Source: Pyrrhoderma lamaoense
Lineage: Eukaryota > Basidiomycota > Agaricomycetes > Hymenochaetales > Hymenochaetaceae
Reading direction: 5' to 3'
Length of the DNA stretch: 64,000 nucleotides
Assembly (NCBI GenBank): GCA_002794735.1
Contig: NBAZ01000016.1
Location: 1-64,000, forward strand
Part shown: positions 10,995 to 24,400 of the stretch, piece after piece
Layout of the letters: every line of letters starts with the position of its first letter
Position numbering within the stretch: the stretch's first letter is position 1
Notes under the pieces: model-generated
What the model was told of the DNA's origin: nothing
Seen by the model: only the letters and a program-made list of their open reading frames with translations
Databases searched by the model: none
Position numbers and translations under genes: made by a program

Positions 10995-13900
10995 ATGCCC
11001 TTTACTCAAAGTGGGCACAATGCCCAGGCTAACATTAGGGTATACAATGACTATACAATACTTCATGGTAAGTCAGAAGACTCCAACTTACTGATTCAGA
11101 AATGTTCACAATTTTTTCCCGCTATCTTTATAAAGAAGGTGCTTTTTTAGAAGGTGATACTATATAAAAATCACGCAAGATTGATATTTAAGCTAAAAAT
11201 ACCGACAGAATTAAAAAGAGAACTAGACCCAAAGTATACGACCCATCCTGGTCGAAGAGAATGTCTGAAAGAGACATGTGTCGGACTACTCAAAAAAATT
11301 GACCTGTGGTTCCAAGATAAAAGATCGCTTAATGTTCTCTTTTTACTGGGGGGCGCTGGAACTGGGAAGACTACGATTGCTTCGACAGTTGCGCACACGT
11401 ATCGGAATCAACTCGGGTCTGAGCAGTACTTCGTGAGGGAGAAAAGTGAACCAGACTCCATCTTCCGAACCATTGCATTCGATCTAGCAAGCCAAGATCC
11501 AGAGATTGCTAAAGCCATTAAAGCCGAGCTTGGAGAATCTGGGGCTCAGATCGCATCTCCCGAAAGGTCTTTTGAGCAACTACTTCACAATCCACTCCAC
11601 ACTATCGAAAAGAGAAAAAAGGGGAAGAAAGGCTGTGTTCTTATTGTTCTTGATGCGCTCGACGAGTGTGGTGATCAGAAGTCTCGGGCGCATTACATCC
11701 GCTTGATCAAAGAGAAACTGCGTACATTGCCGACCAGATACCGCTTTCTTGTCACCAGTAGACCAGTAAGCGATGTCATTTCCTCGGGGGAATTAGAGGG
11801 TTTACGAAAAATCTGGGTTCAAGACGAGCCAGATATTAAAAATGACGTTTATCTCTTTTTAAGAGATGAGCTCGGGCGCGAGGGAGAAATACAACGATCG
11901 TTAGGCCCGAAGTGGGAGGAGTATGTACTATCTCTCAGCGATGCTGCAGATGGGCTCTTTATCTGGGCGACAACTGTTGTCAAGCTGATAAAAGAGAAGC
12001 AAGGAAGTATGGGTAAAGAGCTGAAGCTGATTGCTGCAACAAGGGCATTGTCTGGATCACTTGACAGCCTGTATGAGAACGTATTCAAGAGTTCTCTACA
12101 CTGGGATGAGGAGATGAAAGTCGATTTCGCAAATGTACTCTCATTGATCATGTTCGGAAAGGAGCCACTATCTGAAGAGGTGATCAATGAAATTCTTAGT
12201 CTTGAACCTGGAAGGACATGGAGTATACTCAACTCACTACGCTCATTAATCGAATTTTCCCCCACCCATCCTGACAAACCCATTCTGTACCATGCATCGC
12301 TGTTGGACTATTTGACATCTGAGAGCACGCAGAAGAAGGCGTGGTTTATTGACGAAGATAAACAGAAGGACTTCATTGCCCACCTTTGTTTCGATGTGAT
12401 GAGGAAACACCTTCGATTCAATATATGTGATCTTGAGACATCGTTCAGGAAGAACAAAGACATACCCGAGCTCGAAATGAGAATAACAAAGAATATTCCC
12501 ACCCACCTGCAATATGCTTGTAGGAATTGGGCCTTGCACTTGCGAGAAGCTATTTTCACGGACGGATTATTGTACGAACTAGAGACATTCGCCCTCAATC
12601 GATTGCTCTTTTGGCTTGAGGTCCTGAGCCTTACTCATGTACAGATAGAAATATGTGAGTTTTGGTTGAAGATAGCTCGATGGAAGGATATAATATTGAC
12701 ATTAAGCAGTGTAACCGATTGGCTTGGGGTGAGTTATTTATCAAGTTTCCAGCCCTTGCTAGCTCAGGCATATATAGGGTAAGCACCTGCAACTGGCGAT
12801 ATTTCTTCAAGATGCTGAGAAGCAGTTCGAGACATTTTCTTATCCGATACTGGAAAGCACCCCCCACATCTACATGTCCCTTCTCCCTTTGATGAGACAA
12901 AGCTCGGTTGTCGCTCAACACTACATAAAGCAAGCAAATCCGGAAGCGCTTGCACGTATTGATGAGATGTCACCCACAGCATATAATGGCAATACCAACG
13001 AGTTAAAGCTATACAATGCAGTGTACATTAGTGACAAAGAGATGTACTCTGTTTCATACTCGTCAGATGGGTCACGGATTATATTTGCTTCATCAGAAGG
13101 CTTATATGTATGGGATATAGATGATGGAACGTTCCTCGCTGTTCCAACTCAGGAAAAGTGGAGAAGTGTCGAAGCCGTCACGTTCTCCGCAGACAGAAGA
13201 AGACTAGTGTCAAGAGACAAGAAGTACAAGATCATAGTATGGGACTCGACTAATGGTGAAATTATCCAAGATCAATTTAAAACACCTTTACACTATATCG
13301 AATCCTTTGCCATCTCGCCTGATGGAGAATATATTGCGGCATCTTCGAGTATTCGAACCATAGTATGGGAGGTAGAAAGTGGATTGATGAAATTGGAATT
13401 AAACGTGTCTTTCCTATCAATTATTTACTCACCAGATGGATCGAAAATTGCAACCACAACTTGGGATAAATTTGTCCATATTTGGGATATATCGAGTAGA
13501 AAGCGAATTCTCACCTTACAAGGCCTTTCAGACCGGGCTAGATCTGTGCAATTCTCCCGCGATGGCTCTCGTATCGTCTCTGCATCTAACCAGGAAATTA
13601 TAGTATGGGACACCGAAACTGGCCAACTCATCTTTGGTCCGATTGAACAGGGTGCAGACTTAGTTTGCTTCTTGTCTAACGGAAAGTGGGTCATTTCGGT
13701 ATTGGCTGATACAGTTTATTTGTGGAATGCAATATCTGGTAGTTTCATATGTCATGCATGTCCATCTTTTCCACCTCTTCATATTCGTGATGAAACTCCC
13801 AGTCCCTCCTTTAATATCTCATTATTCCACTCCCCTGTGTCTAACAGCGAGCCTCTCAATTTTGTTACAGCATCCAAGGATGGAGTTATCCGAATATGGT

Positions 13901-14292
13901 CTGTTTGTGAGAACCCTAAACAGAAGACACGGCGATTGAACATGGATGGATGGCTGAGTGGAGATGACGATAGTTTACTCATTTGGATCCCCAAAAATCT
14001 TCAGCAATCATTGATTCTTAAACCATGCATAGGCACTCTAAACACAACGAAACTACACTTCTCAGGGTACGAAGGAGATCGATGGACGAAATGTTTCATC
14101 TTTTCCGATGGTCAGGATATTACTTTCAAGCAAATTCTTCCACCAATATCTAGAAGAATGATACTATATGTGTTATCTACTTTCAATCGTTTCAAAATCC
14201 CACGTGTCTTTTGCTACCATTGTCGCATCTATTTCCTTCTTAATATCCCATTACTACTATATATACTATACATCGCTTCCTCACAGATATAG
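10995..14292 (+). CDS. G5: complete NACHT-WD40 NLR with hydrophobic C-terminus (1041 aa)
   Basis: Best preserved NLR. Proposed exons 10995-11067, 11136-11153, 11209-12728 and 12778-14292 sum to 3126 nt with no stop. Exon 1 is the reduced N-terminal type (MPFTQSGHNAQANIRVYNDY). NACHT: Walker A GGAGTGKTT at residues 78-86, Walker B VLIVLDALDECGD at 174-186, TSRPVSD near 210. The helical linker PHIYMSLLPLM follows the last intron. Seven WD40-like blades (about 626-914) make one full propeller; a post-propeller block (GWLSGDDDSLLIWIP..., about 927-989) and a hydrophobic end (about 1020-1037) follow. The last 45 or so residues are in a different frame from relatives, whose usual tail is still readable in the next frame at 14198. 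Known NACHT-WD40 proteins sense ligands by WD40 and oligomerise through NACHT; the membrane site is inferred. Confidence 0.85.
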
Positions 14293-16009
14293 ATCTTATT
14301 CATTATCAATGACGAAGAGATATGAATCAACGTATGATGTTGTTGCACTTTTTGATAATAAAACTCATATATTTTACGACTTGAATGCTAGAACCAAGGT
14401 GTGGAAGATCGAAGATGGATACTTATCAACGGAATTGGAGTTGGGACCAAGATATATCCGGGGACTTCAACTTGCGTATTCACCTGTCGGAAAGAAGATT
14501 TCCGAAGTCTCGCGTGACAGAACTGTCCTCATTTGGGATGCATCAAGTGGCCAGCGACTTGTTACTTTGCATCTAGCCATGAAATAACTGTATGGAATGC
14601 GGAGACTGGCCAAATCGTCTGTATTACAATCAATCAGGGTGCAAATATGGTTTGCTTCTCACCTAACGGAAAATGGATTACCCCAGTATTGCATGAAAAT
14701 GTTTATCTATGGAATGCGTCATCTGGTTATATTTTACTTCGTGGTTGTTCTGTAACAGTTTCTTTAAATATTTCCGTCTGTGTAAGGCTTCTTTGTCTCC
14801 TCACCACTACCTCAATAGTCCACTCCCCTATGTCTAACGACGAGACAATCAATTTCGCTACAGCATCCCAGGATGGAGTTATCCGAATATGGTCTGTTAG
14901 TGAGAACCCTAAGCAAAAGATACGGGGCTTAAATGATGAATGATGGTTATGCGAAGATGGTGTAGGACCAGCTAAGTGTTTGGCCGGTCGTAGTGCATTT
15001 ATAATGCACTTTCTAACTCGCCCGAGAAGTCCATTGCTACTACTCGGCCGCGCGCCTCGTTCATTTCTCTTACTATCTAGCTTCACTTTCTACTCTTACT
15101 CGAGGGTAGGGCTCGTTTATACGACCCCCTCGTCTCTGATAGCTTAAACCCTTCGTCCAGTGGCATATAGCCACCTGGACTCCATGCTTTCCTTATTATC
15201 TAACCTTTATCTCGCGTTTTGCTATATAAGCCTCCAGACTTGAGGCCGTAGTTAATTGGGAATCAACCCCAATCAATTCCCAGTTAATCCCCCCCCCCGA
15301 GTAGCTCTCTGCTAGTCTCCTGTACTCTTTATCTACTTCTCTGCTGCTTTATTAGCCTGCCCGGGCGCGCTCGTAACGCTCTGACCGTACGGCAAGTCGT
15401 CCGGGCGGACTGAAATACATACACTTTTACCTCAAACTACAGCCTCGGTCGGGGCTCTGTTCTATACGTTACTACTACTTTTACTGGTCTGTGAAGTCTC
15501 AGCTCGCCTCGAGGTCTCTATCAGTCTCTACGGTCCGACCGAGATCTCGGCCGGACGGCCGAGGTCGAGTATCTCGCTTTTAGCCCCCAAATCTTAGCCT
15601 GAGCATCGTGTCTGGTGTAGGCAGACTCTAAACCCCACGTCCTCGCCACTAAATACGACACCAAGGTCAAAATCTGACCAAAAGTTTAGTTTTCAATGGC
15701 AATTTACTCATCTGGACTCCCGAAGATCTTCGTCGTCATCTAGTATTTAGACCATACATACGCACCCTAAACACCTGCTTTCTCAAAAGTACACTTCTCA
15801 GGATACGAAGGGGATCGGTGGATGGAGTGCTTCACATTTTCCGATGGCGAGAGCATAAATTTCAATTAGGTCCCCCTACCGTCTCCTAAAAAATGTTGCT
15901 ACGTATGGTGTCAGCTATTGGACGATTCAGTGTTTCCCTTTACTATCTTCTTATTGCTATCATTATCGCATCTTTCTCACTCTTCTTATCTCACTTTTAT
16001 GTCTATTAA
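14293..16009 (+). pseudogene. WD40 C-terminal fragment directly behind G5, split by a solo LTR
   Basis: Starts at the G5 stop. Blades read TKVWKIEDGYLSTELELG, VLIWDASSGQR, then after an internal deletion at about 14575 ITVWNAETGQIV, MVCFSPNGKWI, VIRIWSVSEN, up to 14960. A solo LTR (14961-15695) follows, and the host reading resumes at 15696 with NLLIWTPEDLRRHLVF, the GYEGDRWMECFTFSDGES block and a hydrophobic tail ending at 16009. In the neighbouring frame of G5's end, translation runs from the membrane tail straight into this fragment, so it looks like a tandem remnant fused behind G5. Confidence 0.8.
14961..15695 (+). repeat. Solo LTR (735 bp) with ATGG target duplication
   Basis: Begins TGTAGGACCAGC and ends GTTTAGTTTTCA (TG...CA ends). 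It is flanked by ATGG on both sides (14957-14960 and 15696-15699), and removing it with one ATGG restores the WD40 host sequence. A TATA element (gctatataagcctcc, near 15220) and a long C run near 15290 are typical of this family. No coding internal region of this element was found in the window. Confidence 0.8.
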
Positions 16010-16289
16010 ATGCATGATAGAATCTCATTACAATTACATATGAAATTTGTACGTGTGAGTCATAATATGACGGTTACTCATCTTATACTATACATAGGAC
16101 CCCAGAAGATAATTTATGGATTTAGATTAATGTTAGCTCTGAGTTTAAATAAGAACATTGATTATAACAGTAGCAAAAATATAGACAACCACATAATACT
16201 CGAAGAAATCTACAGTGGTTTACGTTATTAACCAACTAAAGCAGAGTCCTTGTCTGGCCAAATCCCCCGAAACATATGTTCACCTTGAC

Positions 16290-16440
16290 CATAGAGTGTC
16301 AGAAAAAGACACGTATCAGACTGATCAGAAAAATATATACGACTCGTAGTCTCAGGACACGAGAAACGCCAATTGTACCTTTTTTTCCTACTATAAAATG
16401 CAGGAACTGGGAAAAGTACAGTTGTACATATATTGTATTA
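16290..16440 (+). pseudogene. NACHT P-loop relic
   Basis: Aligns by eye with the start of the NACHT exon: gtgtcagaaaaagacacg matches the ECLEKT(R) stretch of G3/G6, and gcaggaactgggaaaagtac near 16398-16417 matches the Walker A codons. The frame is broken and nothing further of the gene follows. It is the plus-strand start of an NLR lost between the two convergent halves of the array. Confidence 0.55.
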
Positions 16441-16561
16441 TATCTTTGTTGAATAATGCTACAAGGCTCCCTTGGCCAGTATGAGGTACATAAATGCATA
16501 TACACTCGCTACCAAAGGTGTGTAAGCTACATTTGAAAGGAAGATGTATGTTGTAAAATGA

Positions 16562-19500
16562 TCAATAGATATAATAATGACATATGAAGAGGGAAATAAA
16601 TACTGCGATGATAGCGAGGGAAAAGTAATAATGAGGGAAGTTAAATTGCCCAACAGATGATACCACATACGGTGCCGTACGTTCATGGACTGATGAGCGT
16701 GATGGTGGAGGGAAGGATAGAGATGGTGGTTTTTGAGGAAGGAGCTGATTAAAAGTAATATCCGCACCTTTGATAAATATGAAGCATTTGGCCCATCGAT
16801 TCCCTTCATACCCTGAGAAATGTACTTTTGTTGAGAAGCAGGTGTTTAGAGTGCGTATGCATGGTCCAAATAGTAGAGAGTGTCGGAGATATTCAGGAAT
16901 CCAGATGAGTAGATCATCGCCATCCCTGTCCAGCCATCCACTGTCGTTCATTCTCCATGTGCTTTGTTTTGATTGCTCATTAATAGACCATATTCGGATG
17001 ACTCCGTCCCAGGATATCGTAGCAAAATCGATTGATTTACCACTAGACACGGGGGAGTGTGTAATTGAACCAATTGAATATAAAGCATACCGTCTTTGAA
17101 AATATGGAAAAGATAGACACATACGAAATGCAAGATCACCGGATGATGCATCCCACATATCAACAGTAGCATCTGATACTGATGTGATCCAATTCCCATT
17201 AGATGAGAAACAGACCAACCTTACATACCGGTTGATCGGATCACAGACGAGTTGGCTAGTTTCAGTATCCCATATCATAATTTCACTGTTAGATGCAGAG
17301 ACAATACGAGAGCCGTCGTGGGAGAAATGTGCGAATTCGGCCATGGTTGAAAGGCCTTGTAGGGTGAGTGGTTGCTTGCTACTCGATGCATCCCAAATGA
17401 GGACAGATGCATCCCACATTGTGGCGGCGATCTTCTTTCCGTCCGGTGAATACATAAATGACCGGAAACATCCCCTTACAAATTTCATTGATAAGCATCC
17501 ATCTTTGACCTTCCACTCTTTTTTTCCAAGTCTCGTAGATGCTGTTATATGCTCCCCGTCAGGTGAGATCGCAACAGATTCGACTTTGTACAAAGGCTCT
17601 TCGAATTGATCTTGAACAATCTTACCATCAGTCGTGTCCCATACTATAATTCTGTTATCCTTGTCTCTTGAGACCAGTCGCTCTCCATTTTCAGAGAACA
17701 TGAAAGACTTTATATTTCTCCACCCTTCTTGCACTGGAACTGCGAGAGTATTTCCAGTGACTGCATCCCATGCGCATAATCCTTCTGATGATGCCAACGT
17801 AATCCGTGTCCCATCTGATGAATATTTGATTGTACACAAATTGCCGTGAGCAATGTCACACTCAATGCATGCCTTAGGAAGCCTCTCATTAACGCGTTCA
17901 AGACATGCCAAGGTGCCAGGTTTTGCATTCATTGCATAGTGTCGTGCGACTACAGAGTTTTGACTCATCAAAGGAAGAAAGGACATATAGATATGGGGGT
18001 GCACTCCAATATCGGTCTAGACAATGCTTTAAATTGCGTATCGGCATCCTGTATGAAGTCTACTAATCGTGGATGTTTATCCTATAATACCTTTTTTTAG
18101 CTGACCCATAACACAAGTTCGTGTAAACAACGTACCCCGAGCCAATCGATTACAGCGCTCAATGATAAACGCTTTTCCTCCCATTTATCAAGCGCCCTCG
18201 CTCTTACATGTCCTGGCTTCTCATGAGTAAGGCTGATAACTTCAAGCCAAAAGAGCAGTCGGTTAAGAGCAAATTTCTCTAATTCGAGTAACAGCGTGTC
18301 CGTAAGTGCAGCGTCTCTCAGATGTAGAGCCCAATTACCGCAAACATATTTCAAGTGAACGGGAATTTTTTCTACTACTCTGCTTCTGAGATCGGGTATG
18401 TCTTCGTTCCTCCTGAGTGATGTCTCAAGGCCACATATATTGAATCGAAGACGCTTCTTCATCACATCAAAACAAAGATATGCAATCCATCCTTTCTGTT
18501 TATCTTCATTGATATGCCAACTCTTCCCCCGCGTGCTCTCCGATGTTAGATAGTCTGATAGCGAGGCATGGTACAGAATAGGCTCGTCAGATTGGGAGGG
18601 GTTAAACTCGATTAATGAGCGCAACGAGCTGAGTATGCTCCATGCCCTTCCGTGTTCAAGATTCAGCAGATTATTGATCATCTCCTCAGATAGTGGCTCC
18701 TTTCCGAACATGATTAATGAGAGTATATTTGCGAAGTCGAGTTTCATCTCTTCATCCCAGTGTAGGGAGCTCTCGAACACGCTCTCATACAGGCTGTCAA
18801 GTGATCCAGACAACGACTTTGTAGTAGCAATCCGTTTCAGCTCTTTACCCATACTTCCTCTCTTCTCTTTTATCAGTTTAACGACTGTTGTCGCCCAAAT
18901 AAAAAGCCCATTTGCAGCATCACTTAGAGTAAGTACGTATTTCTCCCACTTCGGACCTAAAGAACGTTGTATTTCTCCCTCGTTCCCGAGCTCATCTCTT
19001 AAGAAGAGTAAGATGTCATTTTTACTATCTGGCTCGTCTTGAACCCAGATTGTCTGTATACCCTTTAACGTCCCTGAAGAGACGAGATCACTCTCTGGTC
19101 TACTGGTGACAAGAAAACGGTATCTGAGCGGTAATGTACGCAGTTTTTTGATCAAGCGGATGTACTGTGCCCGAGACTCTCGATCACCGCACTCGTCGAG
19201 CGCATCAAGGACAATAAGAACATAGCTTCTCTCTCCCCTCTCTTCGTCTTTAACAGTGTGAAGTGGATCATGAAGTAGCTGCTCAAAATACCTTTCAGGG
19301 GATGCAAGTTGAATCCCGGGTTTGTCAAGCTCGGCTTTCATGACTTTAGCAACCTTCGGATCTTGACTAGCTAAGTCGAATGCGATGGTTCGGAAGATGG
19401 AGTCTGGTTCACTTTTCTCCCTCACGAAGTACTGCTCAGACCCAAGTTGATTTCGATACGTGTGCGCAACTGTCGAAGCAATCGTAGTCTTCCCAGTTCC

Positions 19501-19876
19501 TGCACCTCCCAGTAAAAAGAGAACATTCCCCGCTTCCTTATCCCGGAACCACGTGCTGATTTTCTTGAGTAGTCCAACTCTTGTCTTTTCCAGACACTCC
19601 CTTCGACCAGGATGAGTCGTGTACTTCGGGTCAAGCTCCCTTCTAAGTTCTGTCGTTATCGTTAGCTAAAAACTAACTTTTTTCCTTGATTGGTGTGTTG
19701 CATTACCTTCTAAGAGGTTGTCTCCTAAACAAGTAACCGAAAAAATTGTAAGTAACTCTAAATAAATAAAAGATAAATTTTTATGCCTTACCATGGTGTA
19801 TCATATGATGTGTTGTATTGTCAATGTACATTCCAATGCTCGCTTGGGCATTATCCCCACCTTGATTGAAGGGCAT
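16562..19876 (-). pseudogene. G6: nearly intact NACHT-WD40 NLR, one-base frameshift
   Basis: Exons read 19876-19792 (MPFNQGGDNAQASIG, reduced N-terminal type like G5), 19724-19707, 19649-18136 (NACHT; Walker A GGAGTGKTT, Walker B VLIVLDALDECGD, TSRPES) and 18081-16562 (WD40 exon). The summed coding length is one base short of a multiple of three. The lesion is a run of five C (complement of 17996-18000) in the TPHIYMS linker, where six are needed. Downstream 480 codons stay open: seven blades, the RTLNTCFSTKVHFSGYEG block, a Pro/Ser-rich linker and the tail YFSLAIIAVFISLFICHYY. A sequencing error, slippage or a recent mutation would all explain this; without the indel it would match G5. Confidence 0.85.
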
Positions 19877-21460
19877 TATAAAAGAGTGCTTCAACTACAG
19901 TGACGATGCCCGGGGAACTATCAAGTAGTTGCTCACTTTACGGCCAATAGTATTTATAAATCATCTTTACTCTTAAGCGAATACATTATTGATCCATTGA
20001 TCCACGTTGCCCGATCTCGAGTGACTGTGAGAATTTCTCTTCGCTCTAACTACATGTATATGAAATAACTCCCTTTTTAAGATACACACCTTCTAGACCT
20101 ATAGGCTGCCTCGTCTGCCACAGAGACCCATGGCTTACTAGGATCTGCTTGATAGTTGTTGTGTACTTCAATGCTATCCTGATTGTTGTCTCTACCTAAA
20201 ATGAAGGGAACAGTATTAGCGTACTTGCAACTACAGTGAGGTCACAAAATTTCTGGCCACTGATGGTTCCTATATCAATAAATTTGTTTACAGACAGGAG
20301 TCATCATTGATTTATGCTTCACTTCTGTGAGAACCCCTCCTCTTCCCCGGCCTCGTCAACTGTGCGTGTGTAAATTATCTTAGCCCTAAGTACGGTAAAC
20401 ATGAAGATATGAATCTCATCATGCGTCGTATTTATTCTCTTCTCAGATTACACCTATCCCTAACATTGACTTTCTTGCAACGGTAGCTTTTATTCAACCC
20501 TCCATACAGAATGACATCTTACATATGTGTATGATGACCCTTTAGATAGTAAGACAGCAAAACCAATAAGCCTATTATCGCATTTTCTTTCTGCTAATCC
20601 GAGTTGCATGTGTACGTAATCAAAATAACATCCTTTCATTTACATTTTTCTAGGCCCTGGTACGTCACATAAGCCCATGCTATTACAGAATCACTTCAGG
20701 TACAGCGTGTAGGAGAAGAAACTCAATACACCTTTATCCACTCACATATTCTCTTTCACTCTTGGGTATATCACTCGTCTCTACCTTATCTGTTTCTTAA
20801 CATAAGCAAGTATGGCAAGCATTTCCGATGTCATGAATACATATAATACTCGAAGGAGAGACTAGTATTAGCTACATCAGTAGCATCCCATACTTAGTGA
20901 GTATGAGACGAGTACTTTATCCCTCAGACGTCATATCAAAGTTGACTAGTACCATAAAAAGAGGAAAACGACGACCTTCAATGCAAACGGTTTAGGAATG
21001 CGATTTATGTTGACCCGGAAAAGGATAAATGACTGCTAATACTGAAATGTCATCAAGGAAACACTGTGAATAAGCCCAGTTGTAAAGAAAATATGTTTTC
21101 AGATCGTGTCGAATGCTTGACCACATTTATCGCATCAGATTTATAGCTACTTGTTCCAGACTTGAAAGTCAAATGACGTCTGATGCATCAATCTGATCCT
21201 TCCCTCGTATGTTATTTTAATCACAAGAGACCATACTATACCATTTTATTCGACGTATAGCAGGATCCCTCTATTCGATTGATCCTAATAGCTTGATAGG
21301 TTGTTACCTGCTATAGTACTGATTAAACATATGTATAGAAGGCTATAGATTGTCTATATAAGGAGTAAAGCTATCCGTATTACAGTTTCGTAAAGTGAAT
21401 CGGAACTCCTTTGGGAAAGTAAGACATGTGAACTGATTACTGAGAAAGAAGTAATATATA
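19877..21460. other. Intergenic: G6 promoter side, duplicated first-exon relic, G7 3' flank
   Basis: Near 20120-20260 a stretch resembles the G6 first exon plus its upstream sequence (19800-19920): both show ...caatgct...gatt..., a gaaggg next to the start codon position, and a caactacagtga block upstream. This points to a local duplication of the promoter and first exon, with the copy's start codon lost (read on the minus strand). From about 20930 the sequence is the 3' flank of G7, including tgatgcatcaatctgatcc at 21181. I see no other gene. Confidence 0.45.
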
Positions 21461-24400
21461 CTACCTAATAATGTAATAATGAGATATTAAGAGAGAAACA
21501 GATGCAACTATGACAGCAAACGAAAGGTATAACGGGTATCTGAGAATCGCAGTAGAATATACCGTACTCTCGGGGACTGGTGGAGGTGGTAGGAGGGGTA
21601 GAACCGGTGGTGATTGTAAAAGGGGCTGCTCGAAAGTAATATCCTCACCATCGGAAAATGAGAAACATTCAGTCCATCGATCACCTTCGTATCCTGAGAA
21701 GTGTAATTTTGTTGAGAAGCAGGTGTTTAGAGTGCGTACACATGGTCCGAATAGTAGAGAACGACAAAACTCTTCAGGAATCCAGATAAGTATATCATAG
21801 TAACTCGTACCCAGCCATCCAATTCTGTTTATATACCATGTGCTTTGTTTCGGGTGCTCAGTGATAGACCATATCCGGATAACTCCATCCTTGGATGCTG
21901 TAGCAAACTCGACTGCTTCGCTGTTGGACATCGGGGAGTAGGTTATCAAGGGATAGAGGGTAGGCAAACGCTACATATTGTTTCACCGGATGCTGCGTTT
22001 CGCAGATAAAAAGTACCATAATATACCGAAGTGATCTCCTTTCCGCTGGGTGAGAAACAAACAAAGTGTGCACCCTGATTTATTAGACAGTAGACAGATT
22101 GGCCAATTTCAGCGTTCCATGCTATAATCTCCCACTCAGATGCAGAGACGATACGTGAGCCATCGCGGGAGAAATCCACGGATTTAGGCGGGTCTGAATG
22201 TCCTTGTAGGGTGACAAGTTGTTTGCCATTCGATGCGTCCCAAACGAGAAGGGAATTATTCAACAGGTTGATTGCAATCTTCTTTCCATCCGGGGAGTAA
22301 ACGAGTCGCTGGGAAGGTGGAGACCAGCACTTGTCGCGTACAAACAGGGAAGGATATATCGATAAATCACTAGTTGACCAGAGAAGCGGACCCCTTTCCA
22401 TCATTGAACTTCGGACCTTCCACACTTTTACCTCAGTATTTAATACTGCTGCTATGCTCTCTCCATCAGGGGAAATGGTGACAAAGAAAACCTCTCTTGA
22501 AAGACCTTCAAAGTGCTCCTGAATAATCTTACCACAGGCTGCGTCCCATACAATAATTTTGTGTTCCACGTCTCTAGACACCAGTCTTTCTCCATTCGCA
22601 GAGAACTTGACGAAGCTCAGACGTATCCACTTTTCTTGGACTGGATTGACGAGAGGAACTCCAGTAACTGCATCCCACACATGTAATCCTCTTGACGTTG
22701 CCGACATAATGCGTTTCCCGTCAGATGAGTATGAAATATCGTACAATATGTTTTTATCATTAATTCTCGCAGTAGGTGATCTCTCATCAATGCGTTCGAC
22801 ACGTACAAGGGCACCAGGTTTTACTTGCTTCATGTAATGCTGAGCGACGACAGAATTCTGTTGCATCAAGGGAAGAAAGGACATATAGATGTGAGGGGTG
22901 CTTTCCAGTACCGGTTGGAGAAACGTTTTGAACTGATTATCAGCATCTTGTATAAAAATTCTCAATTGTGGGTGATTATCCTGTAATTTATATCTTTAAG
23001 CTGACCCATAACATGCTACCACGTCAAACAACGTACCGCAAGCCAGTCGATGGCATCATTTAATGATACTTGTGCTTTCTCCCATGCTGAATATACCGAC
23101 ATAAAATGAGAATGCAACGCCTCTCCATAAGTAAGGCTCAGAATCTCGAACCAGAATAGTAGTCGATTAAGAGCAAATGTTTCTAGCTTGCGGGACAACT
23201 CGTCCGTGAAAACAGCTTCTTGTAGGTGCAAGGCCCAATTCCTGCACACATATCTCAAGTACCACGGAATATTTTCTGCTGTTCTCTTCCTGAGCTCGGG
23301 TATATCTTTGTTCCTCTTTAACGACGTCTCCAGGCTACATATATTGAATCGAAGACGCTTCTTCATCACATCAAAACAAAGGTGCGCGATGATGTCTTTC
23401 TGTCTTTCTTCGTCAATAAACCATGCCTTCTCGCGCACGTTCTCCGACGTCAAGTAATCATATAGCGAGGCGTGGAACTGAATGGGATGATCGGATCGGT
23501 TGGGGTCAAACTCAATTAGTGAGCGCAGTGAGTTGAGTATGCTCCATGCCCTTCCGTGTTCAGAACTCAGCAGATTACTGATCATCTTCTCAGATAGTGG
23601 CTCCTTTCCGAACATGATCAACGAAAGTACGTTAGAAAAGTCAGTTCTCATCTCTTCATCCCAGTATAGAGCATTTTCAAATACGCTCTCATATAGGCTA
23701 TCAAGTGAGCCAGACAATGCTTTTGTAGTAGCGATCCGCTTCAGCTCTTTACCCATGCTTCCTCTCTTCTCTTTTATCAGCTTGACAACTGTTACCGCCC
23801 AAATAAAGAGCCCATTTGCAGCCCTGCTAATAGTACGTGCGTATTCCTCCCATTCAGGTCCTAATGATCTTTCAATTTCTCCCTCGCGCCCGAGTTCATC
23901 CCTTAAGAAGAGATAAACGTCATTTTTAATATACGGATCGCCTTGAACCCAGATTGTTCGTATACCCTCCAATTCCCCGAGGAAATGACATCACTTTCTG
24001 GTCTACTGGTGACAAGAAAACGGTATCTGGGCGGTAATGTACGCAGTTTCTCTTTGATCAAACGGATGTACTGCGCCCGAGACTCTCGATTCCCGCACTC
24101 GTCGAGAGCATCGATAACAACTAGAACATAGCTTTTCTCTCCTTTCTCACTATTTTCAACAGTGTGAAGTGGACCGTAAAGCAACTGCTCAAAAGACCTC
24201 TCGGGTGATGCAATCTGCATCCCGGGCTTGTCAATCTCGGTTTTTACGGCTTTAGCAACCTTTGAATCTTGACTAGCTAAGTCGAATGCGATAGTTCGAA
24301 AGATGGACTCTGGATTACTTTTTCCCCTCACAAAGTACTGCTCAGAACCAAGTTGATCTCGATACGTGCGGGCAATTGTCGACGCAACCGTACTCTTCCC

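Noticed and set aside
19422..19634. Minus-strand 70-codon frame over the G6 P-loop
   Set aside because: It is the neighbouring frame of the NACHT exon; the frame coding GGAGTGKTT is open through the same bases.
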